Source: Ypsolopha sequella
Lineage: Eukaryota > Arthropoda > Insecta > Lepidoptera > Ypsolophidae
Assembly: GCA_934047225.1 (NCBI GenBank)
Contig: CAKOHE010000091.1
Span: forward strand, 612,001 to 676,000
Reading direction: 5' to 3'
Length of the DNA: 64,000 nucleotides
Both the position numbers and the translations under genes were made by a program. The first letter of the stretch is position 1. The number at the start of each line of letters is the position of its first letter. The notes beneath the pieces are model-generated. The model did no database searches. It was not told where the DNA came from and saw only the letters and a program-made list of their open reading frames with translations. Shown here one piece after another: positions 58,615 through 64,000 of this stretch.

Positions 58615-59324
58615 TAAAGTCCCTTTCAATAGAATCCGGCAATAATGTAAACAAGATAATTATTAGACAGTTGTCTATGATCATAGTGTTGTACCTACAC
58701 TGATGTCAAAGTGAGTGATTGTTATATTGTTATGTTGTTATATTGTTAGATTTTGGGCTTTCAGTACAGAAATAAAATTAATAAAAGAGCTTTTGCAATA
58801 TTTCAAAACATAGGGCAAGGCTCTTTAAAAAATATTAATTAAATTATTTTAGAAAATTTAATAGAATTGAATAAAAATTTATTCAGTATAATATACACAT
58901 ACAATAATCAATAACGCACAGAAGTCGGAACAATACCCACTAATGAATAAAGCAAGCCAAACCCATACCTGACTAAATCAGCTGTTGCGGCCGGTCGGCC
59001 ATTACAAATTTTCATGTCAGCCAGTACAAAAGAGGTTTGTGAAAATACATCACTAACTTTCCAAAGACAAATAAGACTTCGATGATAAAAAAAATAATAT
59101 GGCAGTTTTACAAACTATTGAAATTATCGTCATCCGAGTATTTTTTTATTAAAATAACTATCATAAAGAAGTTAGTTGGTGTATAAATGATTGTAAGAAC
59201 AATGTATGGTTCCTTGAAATGTGAATATGATCAGAATTGATATTCAAATGTAAGTAATTTCTGAGTAATCGTGTTTAAATTGGTTTGTTTACATTATTGC
59301 CGGATTCTATTGAAAGGGACTTTA
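58615..59324. mobile_element. 710-bp TIR element H2, perfect 40-bp ends
   Basis: TAAAGTCCCTTTCAATAGAA... (58615-58654) is exactly complementary to 59285-59324. 'CAATAGAA' and 'ATGTAAACAA' are shared with H1, so the two are related families. No open frame is recognised. Confidence 0.85.
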
Positions 59325-60178
59325 CGTGCCTACTTTCTATCAAATATTCAAATTCGCAAAATTACATTATTTCAGAATGAACTGAATACTTAGTCTAAAT
59401 GGGCCAATTCCCTTTTTCTTGGATGAAAAGTTCATGCGTTTTGTTTCATACTAAAGCACGGTACGGACAACGACCTGTTATTCTTAATCCTATATTACTC
59501 AATTTACTCATAAAGCTAGTTGTGATTGTGTGATCGTGTCTGAAACGAAACGTTTCATCTCATTCACTCATTTCTTTTTCAAAAAAGAATTTAATACACA
59601 ATGTACGTACCCCACAATGTCCCGCAGATCACTGAGTAGCGCATGTGCTAAACTGCCATTTTTGGCACCCATGAACTGGAGTCATTTACTCGCGCCATTA
59701 GGCCTGTCCCTTTTAAAATCAATGGTAGCCGGTTTTTTTAAGGCCCATGTTCCGGTGTTATCCGAAAATGACTCTTAATTATAACGTTATTCCTCTTTAA
59801 CGGGATGTTTAGAAATTATGAAAAAAATGTATGGTGTTATTTAAAGTGTAAATCGTATTAAGAAAGTATTGTTTGATTAATTTATTTGATTAATTTATTT
59901 GTGGATTTTTTTCCCTCAATCGCATCGATATGAAAAGTATAATTTTGGACTCTGGAGTCTTCTCCGGGTAGGGTGGCCTCATAATGCAATGCATCATGCG
60001 CAAGGGCGGATCCAGGGGGGGGGGTCATAGGGGTCATAAAAAAATTCAGTTCATTACTCTATGTCCTCTAGACGGCGTCATATTCTATTTAATGTGACGT
60101 CACTTTGCCTGTAACCGTTATAGAGAGAAATAATAAATTGAGAGTTATTTATAGTACCTAAAACCAGCGGACGGTCAA

Positions 60179-60576
60179 TGGTGTCGATTCGGTGTAACAT
60201 ATTTAAAAAGACTTAATTTAAGCTTTCTGTCCTTGTCTTTTCGATACACAAAGAAAAAGACAGAGCGCTCAAATTCAAATTCAAATAGTTTATTTTGCAA
60301 AGTAGGTATATAAAATACACGTTTCACAACTCAAAATTTAATCTTATAAAAAATATGTATGTAATTAAATAATAAATGTACATGAACTAGATTAAAGGTT
60401 TATTTAATTTATGTAGCAATATATATACGATTAAAATTATAGGTAAAATATATATTATACAAGGTGAAATCCAATCAACCGCCCGAACCCACACCGGAGA
60501 CCCGGCCAGGGACCAAGAACAAGGTTCAATGATCACCAACCAAGCCCCCAAATTAAGTTTAGTCCTGTCGAACATG
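60179..60576. mobile_element. MITE family C, copy 3, split by a retroelement and truncated on the right
   Basis: The left half starts 'ggtgtcgattcggtgtaaca'. The right half resumes 'aaattaagtttagtcctgtc' at 60550 but stops at 60576 without the terminal repeat. The interruption is the insert at 60276-60549. Confidence 0.75.
60276..60549 (-). mobile_element. Short retroelement (SINE-like), 274 bp, inserted in MITE copy 3
   Basis: AAATT duplications (60271-60275, 60550-60554) flank it. On the minus strand it starts 'gggggcttggttggtgatca' and contains 'gtgtgggttcgggcgg', a weak B-box-like motif. It ends in 'aataaactatttgaatttg'. The 3' part also occurs at 35557-35713. Confidence 0.7.
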
Positions 60577-60620
60577 CAACGGCCCCAGGGCTACGTTCAA
60601 TTTTATTAGCCGCTCAACAG

Positions 60621-60810
60621 TTTTGATGTGGCAACAATTATATTTTTGTTATATTGGTACTAATGTTTTTTATGTTAGTTAAGTTGTATGTACTGCTGTC
60701 ACTGTAACAGAAAAATAATGCCGGTCAAGGTACATATATTGTGCAACGCTAAAGTAATTATAATCAAATAAATTCTCAAACCTAGTTTTCTTCTCCTAAC
60801 CATTCTAAAA
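60621..60810. repeat. Element E fragment holding the empty site for F
   Basis: Nearly identical to 18551-18666 joined to 19655-19730, with 'ggtacatatattgtgc' uninterrupted. It shows the sequence before F1 inserted. Confidence 0.9.
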
Positions 60811-61634
60811 AACAGTGACAGCAGGATAGCATTTATACAAATTCAACTAATGCAAAAGAGATGTCATAATCGTCTGGCGTCGTGTGAAGATGCTGATCAA
60901 GTAATGAAAGATATTGCTGAAATAGCGTTAAATTGTATTTTATTAATAAATATACATTTTATCTTTTGTTGGGGCTTTTTTTCTTCAAAACCTGAATTTT
61001 GGGGGGATTCTGGGTAATATTTGGGGAGAATACGAGTCTGTTATCTGGCAACACTGCTGGTTACTCTTTCTTTGACTACTTCTCTGAGACTTCTTGTAAC
61101 AGAATTGAAAAAGATTTGCGAAGAAACTCATAGTGATATGCCAGTACCCTCCAGTCTTCAAGACCTTTTAAAATAACCTAAATTTTGTACTCCCCTATTC
61201 AATTATAATATATATTGAACACAGTGGCAAAATTATAATCTCTGGTGTGAAGTGAAATATGTAAAAGTGACCAAACAAAATTACTTAACTATTTTTATAA
61301 ACAGTGTTGTGTAAAAATAAAATATTGGCTCAAAAGAACTAGTTTCCAGGGCCGCAAAACGAACTAAAAAAAAAACTCTTTCTTCTCGTGACGTGCGTCC
61401 ATCAACAAACGTGAATTAAATTATTGCTGAAAGTAAAGTAATGGTACTGTAACATATCGCTAGGCAATATGTTAGGTCTAGGTAAGGCTAGGTTTTATAG
61501 GTAGTATGGCGGCACGTCTACACGTTTGCCACATTCCTTTTAGATATCAATAATCACGTATAATTAAGTATAAATAAGGATTCATCTTTCGTCAATATAT
61601 ATTACATACATAACTACATAATTACATACGACAG

Positions 61635-62194
61635 TACTTAAGCACTGAGATGAGGATAAAACTGTGCGAGTCCTTGATACTTTCGAAACTTAACTACTGT
61701 CTGGTGGTGTATGGGCCATGTTTGTGCAAGAAAACGCACAGACTATTACAACGGGTACAGAATGCCTGCAGTCGCTACTGTTTTCATATACCTTCACGTG
61801 GACATGTGACACCATATCTGAACAGCGCTGGCATTTTAAATATGGAGGCTCGTCAAAAGCTTCATTTTGCCAGTTTATTGTTCGGAGTGATCGAGACAGG
61901 GTAACCAAGCTACAGTTTATTGTTCGGAGTGATCGAGACAGGGTAAACAAGCTATCTACATGATAAACTTGGATGGCGCAGGGACAGGCACAAGTATAAA
62001 GTCCGGAAATGTACACCTGTAATGTCAATGCAGTGTCACAAGACCGCCGCGTTCAGGGGTAGCTTTAAACACCAAGCCACAAAGTGTTAGAATGATATAC
62101 CACCACCTTTGAGGGAATTAAAACCTAAAAATAACTTCAAAAAATCATACTTCAAATATCTTCTGAGCAACCAAACCAACACGAACTCATAAAC
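61635..62194 (+). pseudogene. Non-LTR retrotransposon C-terminal region with internal 42-bp duplication
   Basis: The frame reads QYLSTEMRIKLCESLILSKL, NYCLVVYGPCLCKKTHRLLQ, RVQNACSRYCFHIPSRGHVT and then NMEARQKLHFASLLF, a familiar post-RT domain of Jockey/CR1-type elements. A 42-bp in-frame direct duplication (about 61870-61953) repeats SLLFGVIETG. Stops interrupt at both duplicate ends and at 62089-62091, after which the frame resumes to NQTNTNS and a TAA at 62192-62194. 5'-truncated and dead. Confidence 0.75.
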
Positions 62195-62640
62195 CTTATT
62201 TATTAATTTATCTATGTAGATAGTTCTTCATCTGCCTATTTTATAACTTGTATGTATGGCCACATATTGATTACTCACTTACTCGCTTATTATCTATGTA
62301 TGTTTATTGTACACCATTATTGTTGATTACTAATGTTATATAATTAAAATAGTAGTATGTATTATACTGTAACTATTTGTATCTATGTAAGTATGCATTA
62401 AAATGTCGGAAGTATGCGTGACAAAACAATGGTTCTGGCATAATAACAGCGTTGTAGTCTACTTACTAGCTGCAACACATGCTGAGTCAGGGCCTTTTTA
62501 CCCAGCAATTCATTTTGTTTTGTATCTAAAATGTGTTTGAAACTTCATTTTGTTTTATATCTAAAATGTGTTTGAATTAATTTGTTGATAGTGCTGAGTA
62601 AATAAAGATTATATCTATCTATCTATCTATCTATCTATAA
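62195..62640 (+). mobile_element. 3' UTR of the element above with (ATCT)n tail
   Basis: 'gagtaaataaagattatatc' is followed by five ATCT units ending near 62638, typical of LINE termini. The next base begins LTR-retrotransposon-like sequence. Confidence 0.6.
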
Positions 62641-63275
62641 CCATCTAACTGGCAACAACCAATTTATTTTATACCGCCCCCAAATTGGTGACCCCGAGTC
62701 TGAACTAAGCAACCCGACGTGGACACCAGGAAAACCCGACTGGAACATTATCGCCGGGGACCCGGCGTGGTCTCCGGGCGCATGGCGACACCCAACTTGA
62801 ACTGGACGTAATCACCGGGAACCCGCCACCACCTCACCCCGGGCGCACGGCGCTATACTAAGCAACCCGACGAAACAAGATGACACCTACTAGGCCAGCT
62901 GCAACAACAAACTCCAACATGGACACATTGGAAATCGCGACAACCTCCATCATATCCCGGATTCCGAAGTCCTGGAGGGATCAGCCCCGACTATGGTTTA
63001 CGCAGTTCGAAGCCATCATCGCCTCTCAAAAGCAAGGCGATGACTATAAGTACAACATGCTTATCGCAAAGTTATCAAAAGAGGAAATACAACAAGTAAG
63101 CGACATACTCGCGGCCCCACCAGAAACCGATAAATACAAAGCAATCAAAAACCGCTTGATTGGGTGCTACGAGGAATCAGAACAGCATCAATTCCAAAAA
63201 TTACTCACGCAGATGGACCTAGGGGATAAAAAACCTTCTCAATTACTTCGGAATATGAATTTTAGTTCTACTTGA
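62641..63275 (+). pseudogene. Ty3/Gypsy-like LTR retrotransposon leader and partial gag
   Basis: 'aattggtgaccccgagtctg' at 62683 looks like the primer-binding region found just inside the 5' LTR of insect Ty3/Gypsy elements. Gag starts at the ATG at 62880. The core 'PKSWRDQPRLWFTQFEAII', 'YNMLIAKLSKEEIQQVSDIL', 'PPETDKYKAIKNRLI' and 'LGDKKPSQLLRNM' is the conserved N-terminal gag domain. The frame leaves homology at about 63256 and stops at 63273-63275; nucleocapsid, protease and pol are absent. No complete LTR can be defined within the window. Confidence 0.8.
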
Positions 63276-63742
63276 TATCTAAGATTGAGAGAAACTACTT
63301 GTACTGCTCGATTATTTACATAACGCGAGGGCTTTTTATTTACTAACGCTTAGATACTAAACCAGGGGTAGGTACTAGCATGAACTTGCTTTCGACCGAC
63401 ATCAATTTGATAAATAAAAATGTTATTATTATTTCATTACAATAAGGGTTGTTTTGAATTTATCGATTTTGTCTGTCAAATTTATCTAATTGACGTGTAC
63501 ATGTTCCCATAGCTGATCCTGAAGTTTCACCAAGTATGTATATTAACAAATAATAAGTAAAGGCGGCCCCTATACGATAAACGTGATTTCTTGGCGATGG
63601 TACGGAACCCTTACTCCAACTCGCACTTGGGTGGTTTTTCCAATATTATTTGGAATGGAGTACGGAATGGTGTTTTTAACCAGAAATAGGGTTGCAATTT
63701 AATACTAACTGCATGACTTTTGTTTGTTATCTTATCTCACAG

Positions 63743-63942
63743 GTGCTTCAAGAAAACTGAAGATGCCTATACTAAAATTATGGTCCAGTGACCATAAGCA
63801 AAAGAAAGCAGTGTCAATATCGGAGTTTAACATAAATAATGTTCTCGAAAAGGGTAATCAGATTATATTAAATACAATCTGTCCCTTCAAATATTCTTCA
63901 TTTATTTTGGAACCGGGTGCATGCTCAATAAATATTATTTAG
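63743..63942 (+). CDS. Candidate terminal exon, unidentified protein
   Basis: A strong acceptor (tatctcacag, ending 63742) opens a 65-codon frame: ASRKLKMPILKLWSSDHKQK, KAVSISEFNINNVLEKGNQI, ILNTICPFKYSSFILEPGAC, stop at 63940-63942. I do not recognise the family. The length, acceptor and balanced composition favour a real or recently decayed exon of a host gene or a DNA transposon. Confidence 0.3.
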
Positions 63943-64000
63943 TTGTAGTTTTCATTGGTAGCTGGGTTTCTTTTTAGACACAGAGCCCAGGCCGGTTTTG

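Overview
This is eukaryotic nuclear DNA, almost certainly from a moth or butterfly (Lepidoptera). It has short GC-rich coding exons with GT/AG (once GC/AG) borders in a sea of AT-rich, transposon-derived sequence. Several dispersed repeats are ones I know from lepidopteran genomes: the 'gtgcgagtc(g/a)gactcg ... ggttccgta' family, the 'ctgctggacgtagggcctccccc' motif and the 'tcaattcgactgtattttt' motif. No bacterial operon or CRISPR array is present.

The one well-supported host gene is a LOTUS/Tudor protein on the minus strand, best matched to TDRD5/Tejas (TDRD7/Tapas is the alternative). These proteins act in germline nuage in the piRNA pathway. I assemble seven consecutive exons: 50472-50234, 41398-41290, 20501-20255, 17827-17640, 16306-16165, 5747-5523 and 437-324. 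Every junction agrees in phase and gives 421 uninterrupted codons: a polar linker, a LOTUS domain and an extended Tudor domain. Both ends of the gene lie outside the window. The longest intron is about 20.8 kb and begins with a GC donor.

The introns and upstream flank are packed with mobile elements, mostly decayed. 0.3-5.5 kb: foldback MITEs and fragments of a non-LTR ORF1 and a SINE. 6.3-8.5 kb: a Tc1-like transposon with a real intron, broken by a 161-bp MITE and by two tandem MITEs. 10.5-15.8 kb: a long non-coding stretch with a pol-II-like promoter and a LINE-like 3' end. 17.9-20 kb: a TIR element carrying a second, nested TIR element. 20.9 kb: a THAP-like first exon on the plus strand. 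21.0-22.4 kb: a G-rich 45-bp minisatellite. 21.7-33.6 kb: the same 5856 bp occurs twice around a 200-bp N gap, probably an assembly artefact. 34.4-35.2 kb: an unidentified multi-exon candidate. 35.5-50 kb and 51.5-52.7 kb: at least six non-LTR retrotransposon pieces (endonuclease, reverse transcriptase, RNase H), nearly all plus strand and so antisense to the TDRD gene. 53-60.8 kb: AT-rich repeats, a 132-bp minisatellite, two TIR elements with perfect 34/40-bp ends, a perfect 29-bp hairpin, a SINE and MITE copies. 61.6-63.3 kb: a LINE 3' end joined to a Ty3/Gypsy-like leader and gag fragment. 63.7 kb: a terminal-exon-like reading frame.

Coordinates of exons and element ends were read base by base. 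Family names rest on motif recognition without database searches.
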